A stretch of DNA of 64,000 nt from the NCBI GenBank assembly GCA_024138025.1, contig JAMXBD010000023.1, positions 930,001 through 994,000 of the forward strand, given 5' to 3'. Positions 24,701 through 35,065 of this stretch are shown here, piece after piece. Numbering within the stretch: position 1 is the stretch's first letter; each line of letters opens with the position of its first letter. Made by a program: the position numbers and the translations under genes. The notes beneath the pieces are model-generated. The model was not told the DNA's origin, searched no databases, and worked only from the letters and a program-made list of their open reading frames with translations. This DNA comes from Combretum micranthum. Taxonomy: Eukaryota; Streptophyta; Magnoliopsida; Myrtales; Combretaceae.

Positions 24701-25495
24701 GTTTATTCGTTCATTTTGTTTTTCATATTATATTATGAGTATATGGTTATGGGCAATTTTTTTTCAATAACTTAAAAAGGAGTTTTAATCATCTATCATT
24801 TTAAATTTTCATATTATCTTATGAGGTACAAGATTATAGTAGGGAGTGAACTAAACTTATCACAAGTTTGCAAACTTATTGATGGCCCAAGATATCTCAA
24901 TTTGAAACCCGTTTCAATATCTTTCATAAATCAAGAAATGCTTGAATGGTTTCACATGTAATTTACTTTATAGATTAGCAAGCTACAATTACATTAGGAA
25001 AAAGTTGAACATTTCGTGTTAATTCAAACTCTATTGCCTAATTTCATATATAATTAAGTAGATTTAGAGCATACGACTTATGATCACTAACTATGTTTCT
25101 CGTTTGACATAGAATGTTTCATGCTTCATGTATGGATGCATAGGGAGTTTCTACGGTTTAATCAACTGAAGCTTATAATCAATCATCTAACAATTAAAAA
25201 AATATAATAATTAGAATATTACCTCAATAAAAGAATTAGAATATTAACTATTTTAGTAATGTGATCACTGTTGAAAATTATCTGATTCGTTAAATAGTCG
25301 TTAAGATCGATTTTGTCAAAATTAATGACGAGACTGTGGAATTTCTCAGTATATATATACATATATATATGCTCAAGTATGTATACGTATATACCCTCGA
25401 GCATGAGTTAATGTCAAAATTTTAATTACCACATTATTTCAAAAACTTAAATCAGTTTATTCATCATTATTTTCTTTTTCATATTATATTGTGAG
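18790..25495. repeat. tandem array B, about nine 740-760-bp units
   Basis: A long, highly similar direct tandem array. The anchor ATGAGTTACATCATTGTAGT recurs near 19068, 19811, 20551, 21073, 21828, 22569, 23321, 24068 and 24823. Spacings are 742, 738, 522, 756, 739, 753, 746 and 756 bp (by eye, a few bp uncertain). The short one is due to a roughly 230-bp deletion at about 21027. A second anchor, CCCTCGAGCATGAGTTACTG, recurs in step. Units share a (TA)n-containing segment ATACATATATATATGCTCAAG. No plausible protein is encoded. The array ends where the B tail begins. Confidence 0.88.
24388..24592. mobile_element. MITE-like insert inside array units (representative copy)
   Basis: Most array B units carry a roughly 205-bp segment with imperfect inverted ends: GGGAGTTTCTACGGTCTAAT on the left and, reverse-complemented from the right, GGGAAATTATACAGTCTCGT. 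Another copy is 23640-23843. The corresponding place in array A units (about 12020, 12560, 12750) and in the first unit of B (about 18860) lacks it. Those sites read straight from the GTTTCT/CATTTCT region into ATATATRCTCAAATG. A precise target duplication could not be fixed. Confidence 0.5.
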
Positions 25496-26950
25496 GCGAT
25501 GGGCAATGCAAATTTGGGATTTTCGAAAATACATTTAACTTCTAATAAATTTTGACTGTTCTAATCTGATGTTTATATTTACAATTGTTATTATAATCAC
25601 AGCTGCATAGTTTTATTTCCATAATGAAACTCAAATATATTTATAACCGAAACATAATACATCGTCATAACGGAATATTTACTTGTGACGTATGCTCTTC
25701 TTTTATGAAAACTTTGAAAGATTGTTGATAAAAAAACTAGGGCATTCCATTCTGTAACTTCGATATTTGTCTATAAAATTGATATTTACCTATATATGCT
25801 TAGAACAAAAACACCTTCACATATATGTACACATATACACTAAAAATATTTGTTTTAAAACTAAACTCAGCGAAGTTGGCATTAGAATTTGTTTGTCCTC
25901 CAATATAGAGTTTAATGATAGCTGAATAGTGGCCTATAAACCATTAAGTTCATCTAGATTTAATCTTGTAGAACTTAAAAACAACCCAATCACATATATG
26001 TATACGTTCACAATAAAATTAACATAAAATTTTCAGCAAGGTTATAGATTTACTAATGGTTTTGGTTTGCTTAATGTGGGTTTATTTTTTCACGCCTCAA
26101 TATATTTGATAAATATATAAATATCGGTTTATAAAGCATTTTATAATATGAGAATAATAAAAATAATAACAATGATACTAACATAACAAATACTAATGAG
26201 TAAAATAGTAAAGACTAATAAAGCTAAGCAACCCCACAACAACTCAGTTGTTATTATTTATGGGAAAGACTCCTAAGCAAATTGCACACATAATATGAAT
26301 TCTTCTACTTATCTTTATTTTTCCATGGATCAGTCGAAATTTAAAGAGCGTTGAATATCCAACTCTGAAATTATCTGGAATTAGATAGCTATATATTCTT
26401 CTAAATGAATTTATATAAATATAAATGAGAAAATTACGCCGACACTTTCTAGAATCCATGATTGAATACAACAATCTTTTAGACATATAACTATTTGAAA
26501 TTTGACATTTGAAAACTATTTTATATATACCTTATAAGATTTTATTTTATAATTATGATATGAAGGTGAAAACTATTTTATTTATATTTTATATAATTTA
26601 TTTTATAATTATGATGAAGGTGGTACTAGTTATGAGAATTGAGATACGAAACTATATGTACTTTTAAGTGAAAATCTTCAAAAGAATATATATTTTGTAT
26701 ATTGGAAAATATATTTTAATTGGTATCTTATGTAAAAACAAATAAAGTGAACGGTAGATAGATCAAACTTTATAAAAATTTGTTAAGTTTTTAATTTTAA
26801 AAGAGGAGAATGTATATAATTATATTTTTATCTTTTTGTTGTCTTTTTCTCAACCAACATTCAACTTGAATTGATGCCAAAGGATACCGAACATACGATA
26901 TCAAAGATGAAACTAATGGCCCAAAATTACCTACCATGTAAGTCTATTAT
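25496..26950. repeat. tail of duplicated segment B
   Basis: Counterpart of the segment A tail: 25500-26130 corresponds to 13930-14600, 26140-26240 to 16480-16600, and 26560-26950 to 17270-17660, in the same order and orientation. About 1.9 kb present in A (14600-16480) is missing here. No gene recognised. Confidence 0.65.
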
Positions 26951-27499
26951 GTGGGGAAACATTACAGTATCTTTTGAAAGATAGAAATAATTAGGGTGGA
27001 AAAAAAAGGTAGAAGGAAAGAATTGCCACCTACACCAAAAAGAAGATAATTTCTTTAAGGGTTCCCCTATGGACAGGCTAGATGCAAGAATTTGACCTAC
27101 ATCACAATTTTGTCCAAAGAAATTAAACTATTTATACTTTTGGGTAAGATGCTTGTAGTATGGCAATTATCTAGCATAGTCAGTTATGCTTATAGATCAA
27201 GAAAAGGGCCCCATCTACCTTATAAAGAGTAGTTTGTAAAGTGCACAAATATGGAAATCTGTTAATAGCATGTTTGAAGCGAATAACAAGGAGGATGCCG
27301 AAAGCTCCTTTTTGAGTGAGTCATTCCTTGTTGTCATATGGAGACTTTTGATATATTGTTATCAATATCTTAAGACGGGGAGGTAGAACGAATCTATCAC
27401 AACTGAGCTAAAGGATGTCAAAGTGATGGATATTGTTTAAGCCACCACAAAAATTTCTTTAGGAATAAATTATCCTTGTCTTAAAAAAAAAAAAAAAGG

Positions 27500-27741
27500 C
27501 AAATGAACAAATAAACAAAACTTGGTGGCCATCCTATATATACCTCTTTTTGAAGATCATTCGAAAGACATTTTTAATATCGAGATAAAGCAGAGGTTAA
27601 AGATGAGTAGAAATAAATGAGATTAAAAGATATTCCAAATTATCTTAATTCTAGTGAAAAGTTAACCTAATAAGTATTATCATAAATTTTTTAGTATAAT
27701 GTCTTGCAACTAAAGTACTCTTGGTGGATCAACGATGCCAT
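27500..27741 (-). pseudogene. fragment of a Copia reverse transcriptase
   Basis: On the minus strand around 27540-27610 one frame reads YLDIKNVFRMIF, a decayed form of the Copia RT block QLDVKNAFLHGDL, with a stop just upstream. The fragment abuts the left LTR of the Copia element at 27742. Confidence 0.4.
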
Positions 27742-27876
27742 TATAGAAGTATAGACTATTTATATTTGACACGTGGATCAATAGTATTGGTTGTACTTTT
27801 GTATATATATTTAGTCTTGCTGTACAAAACAGAATAAGAAATATAACAAACTTTACTTTCTTTCTTTCGTTTTTTT
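27742..27876 (+). repeat. left LTR (3'-truncated)
   Basis: Matches the right LTR from TATAGAAGTATAGAC to TTTCTTTCTTTCGTTTTT. The right LTR goes on with CTGGATTTTTCC; here the sequence becomes ACTGGATCGAAT, which is already gag. The end of the LTR, the PBS and the gag start are absent. Confidence 0.85.
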
Positions 27877-28675
27877 ACTGGATCGAATTTCTTGAATTGG
27901 AGTCGATCTATTAGATTAGCTTTGAGTGCTAAAGCTAAGATAGGGTTTATTGATGGATCGTGTTCTCTTCCTGTTTCTGATCCAATTAATGAAGAACTTT
28001 GGGATCGTTGTGATTCTATGGTGCGATGCTGGTTATTAAATACTATAGATAAAGAATTAGCTCAGGGTTTCGTTCATGCACAATCAGCCAAGGAGTTATG
28101 GATGGATATTAATGAACGATTTGAATGTTAAATGGACCTTTGCTTTATCAGTTGCAAAATCAGATTACTAATGCTAAGCAAGGGACATCTACTGTGACAG
28201 CATATTTTAACAGACTTAAAAGTTTTTGGATGATGAAATGAATGCTTTGTGGTGCTATTGCACATGTGAATGTTCTTTACAGCAGAGGATTTCAGATCTT
28301 GATAGTCATACTAAGCTGGTACAATTTCTTATGGGATTAAATGATGTTTATGACAGTGTTAGGGGTCAAATATTGTCAATGGATCCCTTACCATCTGTTA
28401 ATAAGGCATACTATTTGATCTATCAGATTGAAAAGCAAAAGGAAATTACTACTAATTCAGTGATGCCTGAGGATGCTTCTGCCTTTGTTGTCAAACAGCA
28501 ACGTAAAGGGATATATGAAGATAAGAAGGATAGGAGGAATAGGTTTACTAAGATTGTTTGTAATCATTGCAAGAAAAGTGGACATAGTGTAGAACAATGT
28601 TTTGAAATCATTGGCTATCCGGATTGGTACAAATCTGGACAGAACAAGCGCAGTAGAAAATGGCACTCATGTTGA
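27877..28675 (+). pseudogene. Copia gag, 5'-truncated and frameshifted
   Basis: Nucleocapsid/coat precursor that would package element RNA. The N-terminal part is the Copia-type gag domain (NWSRSIRLALSAKAKIGFID, then ELWDRCDSMVRCWLLNTI). It lacks the usual residues before the TGSNFLNWS block because the left LTR is fused here. Frame breaks occur at about 28130 and 28222. The last segment ends with a perfect CX2CX4HX4C zinc knuckle (CNHCKKSGHSVEQC, 28559-28600). A further break at about 28640-28675 leads to the protease frame. Confidence 0.85.
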
Positions 28676-29246
28676 TACAAAGCCATTTATTTCAGATAAT
28701 CCTCTTGAGGCAAACAACAATGTAGGAAATTCATCATCTATGGTTTCTCATAATCAGTTTGTCTCAGACATTTGTCAACAGGTTATGAGAATGATGAAAG
28801 AGCAGCAGAATGAAGATGGAAATCATGCTTCCTTTATGGCTTGTTCGGGTAATGTTTTAACTTCTGCTTCTTGTTCTACTTCTTATAGTAAGCAGTGTTC
28901 TTGGGTTGTAGATACGGGGGCTACTGATCATATTTCACCTCATCTACATTTTTTTACTCAAATTTACACTTTATCCAAACCAATTAGAATCAATCTGCCT
29001 GATGGAAGTACAAAGTTTGTATATCAATCAGGACATATCAATCTAAACTCCAGAATAACTCTTCTTAATGTCCTTTATGTACCAGGATTTACTTGTAACC
29101 TTTTATCAGTTCATAAACTTCTCTTGGACAACAAACTCCTTGCCACTTTTACTTCTCACCAATGTTTCTTTCAGGTCCAGGATTCTAAAGAGATTGTTCT
29201 TGAAGCCAGTTGTCAAAGAGGACTTTATGTACTACATATGGAATAA
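28640..29246 (+). pseudogene. Copia aspartic protease region
   Basis: Contains the catalytic motif VVDTGATDHI with Asp encoded at 28911-28913, then LPDGS and LLNVLYVPGFTCNLLSVHKL, the usual Copia protease continuation. This would cleave the gag-pol polyprotein. The frame runs to a stop at 29244-29246 (after RGLYVLHME), and the following pre-integrase part lies in another frame. Confidence 0.85.
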
Positions 29247-30535
29247 CCTACTTTGTGCTCTACTGTTCATTGTATATCAGATGTTCAATCTTCTATTTTT
29301 TCACTAATAAAGATGTGTTACATCTTTTACACATCCGATTAGGACATCTCTCAGTTTCGAAAATGAAACACTTGTCTCTTTGTAAAGACATGAATTTCTC
29401 AGGATTTTTTGTGATTCATGTATGATTGCTAAATCACATCGTTTGTCTTTTCCTTCTAGATCATTGGTTCTGTTCATGCTTTTGATTTGTTGCACATTGA
29501 CATTTGGGGTCCTTATAGCACAATTTCTTTTACTGGTGCGAAGTTCTTTCTTAGTATTGTTGATGATGCAACTAGGTCTACTTGGACATATCTCATGACA
29601 AGTAAAACTCAAACTTTGTCAATCTTGACAAATTTTTTGGCCTTTGTTCGAAATCATTTTCGGTTACTCCTAAACACATTCGAACTGATAATGGGATGGA
29701 ATTTCTTTCCAACGATTGTCAGAATTTGTTGCATAAATTAGGAATTGTTCATCAAAGGACTATCCCTTACACACCACAACAAAATGGTGTTGTAGAAAGA
29801 AAACATCGACATCTCCTTGACACTGCTCGTGCTCTTCGTTTTCATGCTAATTTGCCCAAATTGTTTTGGGGAGAATGCTTTTGACTGCCACCTTTCTTAT
29901 AAATCGCATGCCTATTCAATCTTTAGGATGGAAGTCTCCTTATGAGATGTTGCATCATAAATCTCCTCCGTATGACAATTTAAAGGCTTTTGGGTGTTTG
30001 TGCTATTCTGTTTTACATCCTAAACCTTCTGATTTTGATGCTCGAGGAAGGAAATGTGTTTTTGTCGGATATCCATCGCATCAAAAGGGGTATAAGCTTT
30101 TTGATCTTGTGACTCAACTTTTTGTTAGTCGAGATGTTGTCTTTATTGAACATGTTTTTCCATATTCTAATCCTTCTGTTGAACAAACACATTCTGAACA
30201 AGTTTCTTCTTGTTTATTTCCTGCTAGTTTTCCTATTGATTCTGATAATATTGTCATTCCATCTTCCTCTCATCCTTCTTCTATGGATCTTCATAGTGGT
30301 TCTTTGACAGAACAAAATTCTGCATCTAATATTGAACAAAGAGTACGAAGATCTACTAGAATTAGACAGCAACCAAATGGCTTCAAGAGTATGTACATAA
30401 TGTTACTCATGATGACTCTTCTTCTTTTTCAATCTCAGGTAATACTTCTCATCAAACTACTCCGTATCCTTTGTTTCACCCTAAATCCTTTTCCCTTTTT
30501 CCTCCTAATTACATATGTTCTTTAGCCAATGTTCT
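29247..30535 (+). pseudogene. Copia integrase and connection region
   Basis: Zinc-binding part HIRLGHLSVSKMKHL followed in another frame by CDSCMIAKSHRLSF, then the DDE core. Asp1 is in LLHIDIWGPY (29499-29501), Asp2 in RTDNGMEF (29687-29689) and Glu in NGVVERKHRHLL (29795-29797). All three catalytic residues are present, but Asp1 and Asp2 are in different frames. A downstream frame (29866-30525) carries LINRMPIQSLGWKSPYEMLH and AFGCLCYSVLHP, the conserved C-terminal region. It would insert element DNA. Confidence 0.85.
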
Positions 30536-30559
30536 TGCAACCAAAGAACCTAGGAACTA

Positions 30560-31275
30560 TCAAGAAGCAAAACAAGATAGAAATGGGTTGAAGCAATGAA
30601 TCAAGAGTTATTGGCTTTAGAGGCAAATAAGACTTGGATCTTAACCTCTTTACCACTTGGTAAACAAACAATTGGGTCCAAGTGGGTTTATAAAATCAAA
30701 TATAAACCTGATGGATCAATTGAGCGATACAAAGCAAGGTTAGTGGCTAAGGGTTATAATCAAATTGAAGGCTTAGACTACACACATACATTTTCTCCGG
30801 TTGCTAAGCTTACTACTGTTCGTGTTGTCCTTGGCTTGGCTGCAATCAAAGGTTGGCATGTTCATCAACTTGATGTTAACAATGCCTTTCTTCATGGCTT
30901 TCTTGATGAAGATATATACATGTGTCCACCAGCTGGTTATACTTTAGCTAAGGATGGACAAGTTTGTAAACTTGTTAAGTCGCTTTATGGACTTAAACAA
31001 GCTTCAAGACAATGGAATATTGAACTCAGCCGTTTTATTTTATCGTTGGATTTATACAATCAAAGTCTGACTATTCCATGTATACAAGGCACAATTCTAA
31101 TGGTTTTCTTGTGCTTTTAGTTTATGTGGATGATCTTCTGATTGCTGGGGATTCATTAAGTGATATAGCTGATGTGAAGCATGCTTTACATAAAGCTTTT
31201 ACTATTAAAGATCTTGGGGATGTTCGATTTTTCCTTGGTATTGAATTTGTCGGTTGCCTACTGGTTTTATGTTAA
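30560..31275 (+). pseudogene. Copia reverse transcriptase
   Basis: Segment 30596-31120 carries [57 protein letters not shown] and [12 protein letters not shown]. After a frame change, segment 31078-31275 has the catalytic YVDD at 31123-31134 and KDLGDVRFFLGIEF. Catalytic motifs are intact; only the frame is broken. It would copy element RNA into DNA. Confidence 0.88.
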
Positions 31276-32043
31276 ATCAACGCAAATTTGCTTTAGATAT
31301 TCTTGTTGATTCAGGTTTAACAGCTAAACCAGCTAAGGTTCCTATTACTCCTGGTATTTCTCTTAATCGTGATGATGGTCCATTGCTTGATGATCCTAGT
31401 CCTTATAGAAGAATTGTTGGACGTCTCTTATATCTTAATATTACTCGTCCTGATTTAACTTTTGCTGTTCAGAAGTTAAGTCAATATGTTTCTGCCCCTC
31501 GTGTTCCTCACTTCCAAGCTGCTATTCAAGTCTTGCGTTACATCAAGGGCACTATTGATGCTGGTCTGTTTCTTCCGAGCAAGGGTTCACTTTCTTTGAC
31601 TGGTTATTGTGATGCAGATTGGGGTTCATGTGTTGATGATCGTCGTTCCTTGTCTGGTTTTGTATTTTTCTTGGAGATACACTTGTTTCTTGGAAATGTA
31701 AGAAACAACCCACTGTTGCAACTTCTTCAGCTGAAGCAGAGTATCGTAGTCTTGCATTCCTTACTAAAGAACTCCTATGGCTTTCCTATCTACTGAAGGA
31801 CTTAGGTGTTGTTTTGCCTCTGCCAATCTCCATTCGAACTGACAGCAAATCTGCAAGCTTATTGCTGAGAATCCATGTCTTCATGGGCGCACAAAACACA
31901 TTGAGTTAGATATACATTTTGTTAGAGATCATGTGACATCTGGTTTTCTTTCCATTCAATACATTCCTTCTGCCTTACAGCTAGCTGATTGCTTTACTAA
32001 AGCTGTTCGTGAAGTGTCTTTGTCTTCTTTGTATCCAAGTTAG
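31254..32043 (+). pseudogene. Copia RT tail and RNase H
   Basis: Contains LNQRKFALDILVDSGL, PYRRIVGRLLYLNITRPDL and the RNase H block TGYCDADWGSCVDDRRSLSG. It then changes frame to CKKQPTVATSSAEAEYRSLA and again to GRTKHIELDIHFVRDHV, ending LADCFTKAVREVSLSS before TAG 32041-32043. Asp, Glu and Asp residues of RNase H are visible. At least two frame breaks (about 31690 and 31860). Confidence 0.85.
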
Positions 32044-32060
32044 GCATGTCACCATGGCCA

Positions 32061-32073
32061 ACTTGAGGGGGGG
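32061..32073 (+). promoter_or_regulatory. polypurine tract
   Basis: ACTTGAGGGGGGG immediately before the right LTR, the expected plus-strand primer site of Copia elements. Confidence 0.85.
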
Positions 32074-32251
32074 TATAGAAGTATAGACTATTTATATTTG
32101 ACACGTGGATCAATAGTATTGGTTGTACTTTTGTATATATATTTAGTCTTGTTGTACAAAACAGAATAAGAAATATAACAAACTTTACTTTCTTTCTTTC
32201 GTTTTTCTGGATTTTTCCTTCCTGATCAGTCTACATTGCTGAGATTCAAGA
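32074..32251 (+). repeat. right LTR
   Basis: Matches the left LTR for about 133 bp, then continues with CTGGATTTTTCCTTCCTG. The end is set by the GCCAT candidate duplication and could instead be near 32234 (TCTACA). Starts TA rather than the usual TG. Confidence 0.7.
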
Positions 32252-32256
32252 GCCAT

Positions 32257-32850
32257 TAAGTACGATCTTTGTGGGAAAAAAATGAAAAAAAAAAAAAGAA
32301 ACACGCAACAATGTGTTAATCATTAGGAAGATATATAGTATATTGTGTTTCTGTATAGGTAATAGTCAACACAACCAATATAATTATCTTATCGACATAA
32401 TAAATATGATTATCTCCTAAAATCACAATATGATTGACATACACAACTAATATAAATTTTTTATTAGCATAATGTTGATAAAATACATAATGTTTTGAAT
32501 TATATTTTCAAAGACCAAATTCTATTATGACTAAACTAATCTACCAAACCAAGCACATGGAGATTTTTCAAGCCCATATAACTATTTTTTTCAAGTGGCA
32601 AACTAATCCTCTCATTCCCTAAACAACAAAACTTGAGGGTTATTCTATATATTTCCTCGAGATCATCATGGAGAAAGGAACTTTTAATTTCTAGTTGATG
32701 CAAAGGGAAAAGATGAGTAGCATATAGTGATATGAGAAGGTATATGGAAGTTATCTTAGCTACTTGTAAAAGGTGTCCCGATAATCAACAACGTAGATTT
32801 GAGTATAAACTTTAATGATGAGGTGTGCCTTTAGCTAATCAATAATATAT
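32257..32850 (-). pseudogene. Copia RT remnant, minus strand
   Basis: The minus strand reads ATHLFPLHQLEIK near 32670-32710 and VVYVNHIVILGDN near 32410-32450. These are decayed forms of the Copia RT blocks WPLHQLDVKNAF and VYVDDIVITGDD, in the correct order for a minus-strand copy. Frame breaks and stops are many. Confidence 0.55.
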
Positions 32851-33608
32851 CATATAAGACTTCCATAGAGAATAAAACTTAAATTCTAGCACATGTTTAA
32901 CTTAGCAATACAATCATGCAATACAAAAAGTCTAAGTTTATGGTTATGGCATAAACTACTGTATTAATTATATAATACTCCCTTCATTTATAAGACAAGA
33001 CTTTAACTAAGACATATCAAATGAACAACTTAATTAAATCAAATTAAAATGAGTGCACAAGAAATCTAATTCATAACTTCTTTCTCCTATGCTATGTTAA
33101 TTTTGATTAGAATAATATGTTTGGAATTTTGATTAGAATAATATGTTTGGTTTAATCACACCTTAGCACAATACCCTCAAACAAAATCGATAATTATTAT
33201 CATCTATTATCATCTTTTACCACTATGTTTCTACCATTATAGCTTTAGCTATACCTCTCTTGTTTATTCAAGTAAGTTATGGAAGTGATAATACAAAATG
33301 CAAACATTTGTCTCTTATACCAATTTGTTAAGCATAGCCTAATTATTAGATGTATAAAATTAGACAATGATGTAAATAAATTTAGACATTTAAGGGCAAA
33401 GGTAGGAAATATCAATATTTTCATAGAAAAACCAAAAAAGAAAACCAAAGAAAAAATAAATAGAAATCTACTTAATCAAAAGAGACAAGTAAAAAGATGC
33501 CCAAATTCCAAAGAACACTCCCAACCATTTATCACTATTATTTGATATCAACATTTTAAACAACCACCAACACCTACCCAACTACCCCTTTCCTCTAATC
33601 GATGTATG

Positions 33609-33667
33609 AGCATGTGTGTGTGCATGCTTACGTGTGCATATACATGTGTGCACGCATGTGTGTGTGT
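33609..33667. repeat. alternating purine-pyrimidine tract
   Basis: About 59 bp of GT/CA/GC steps (GCATGTGTGTGTGTGCATGC then ACGTGTGCATATACATGTG), largely alternating purine and pyrimidine. Such tracts can adopt Z-DNA; that is inference. Confidence 0.6.
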
Positions 33668-33941
33668 TTTTAACCCAACTTGACTAGATGTATGTGTAAA
33701 CAATATATGAATTATAAATGAGGGAATTTGGTACATAATAGTATGTAGCATGTGTCTCTCACTTCATGTGGACTTAGAAAAGTGACATGGAGATGACAAG
33801 TGGAGATAGAAATGGGAGATTTGCTAGAGGGGAGGAGCATGTAATCTTCTTGGCTTATAAGGCATATGTGATAAGTAAGGAAGCTTAGAGTCTCACCTTA
33901 CAAATTTTAATAAGCAATCTAGTCTTTTATTATTATAATTA

Positions 33942-33968
33942 TTGTTGTTGTTGTTGTTGTTGTTGTTA
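33942..33968. repeat. (TTG)n microsatellite
   Basis: Nine TTG triplets in a row. Confidence 0.85.
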
Positions 33969-35065
33969 TCGTCTTAATAGTTGATTTATTTTTTATTATA
34001 AAATTTCTTGAGTATAATACTATTTCTTGAAACTCTCAAAGATGCAGACCATTTTGGTAATTGAGCATTTAGCCAATCAAATGCTAAAGATTGATTTATT
34101 GAATTAACAATAGGCCTACAAAGTCATGCTTAACTTTTAGTCACATCGTGGAGGAAATTTGGTTTGCTAGATTCTAAATAAAGATAGTTGGACAAACATA
34201 TTTTCTCTTGGTCTCTCTTGGTTATTGCATACACGAAGAAAGCCTTTCAAAAGGCCCTTTTTTTATTTTATAAATCCTTCTTAAACTTCTTTATCAACCA
34301 TTGAACTATCTTTTATGTATATTAAAATCTCATGGGAGTTACAAAGAAATTAAGAAAGTTTCATCCCATCCATTGATTGCTAAAAGTGATCAAATAGTTG
34401 TCATCAAGGACTCAACTCATTTTCCTATCTCTAAAATCATTCATTGGCTAGGTACAAGGACTAAAATCTATACATAAAGACCTACTCCTCCTTATTTTGC
34501 ACATTTCAAGCATTGTCAAGCTCTTGAGAAATGTTAGCGCTTTGTTTTTTTAGCCAATTATATCGAGGGAGGGGGGTTCAAATCTAGATATTCTCAAATA
34601 AGAAACCAAGGAAATGGAAATAGGCTATAAGGCTATTGGTGGGAAATGTTAGCACTCTAAGGATCAAGATAACAAATCAACAATAATCAAAGGAAGAACA
34701 AATAAGAACACTTAGAATCAATTCTTTATCATGCATATGCTCCTGAATAGTTGAGTTTGCCAATTCCTAAGGGCGCCTTTCTCGCCCCTCTCCAACAACT
34801 TCATAACAATATTGCGCATTATATATATGTTAGAATTTATGTTTGTAGTTCAAAATAAAATTTCATGCAACCCAATAAAAATACATTCACTAGATATTTA
34901 TATACATTTAAGAAATCTCTATGCAAGGAGGATATTTGTTTATTGGGGTAGTGTCACAATGTTAAAATATGCAATTAAGTACTTAAACTTTCAAATCGAT
35001 CAGTTTAGTACATGAACTTTGAAATTGATCAATTTAGTACTTAAACTTTAAAATTGATTAATTTG

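Larger units (their letters stand above)
27742..32251 (+). mobile_element. Ty1/Copia element with short, near-identical LTRs
   Basis: Runs from TATAGAAG at 27742 to a right end that is not certain; 32251 assumes the flanking GCCAT at 27737-27741 and 32252-32256 is the target duplication. Gene order gag, protease, integrase, RT, RNase H defines Copia. The LTRs match over about 133 bp with one substitution (C/T in CTTGCTGTAC versus CTTGTTGTAC) plus a T-run length change. The coding part needs about a dozen frame changes but shows hardly any in-frame stop substitutions. The left LTR runs straight into mid-gag, so the primer-binding site is missing. Confidence 0.88.

Noticed and set aside
18790..25495. 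Centromeric satellite
   Set aside because: Only about nine units of a long repeat with a related diverged array nearby; centromeric arrays are far larger and usually have shorter units.
34540..34660. tRNA-derived SINE suggested by GGTTCAAATCTAGAT (B-box-like)
   Set aside because: No convincing A box at the right distance and no poly-A or duplication could be fixed.
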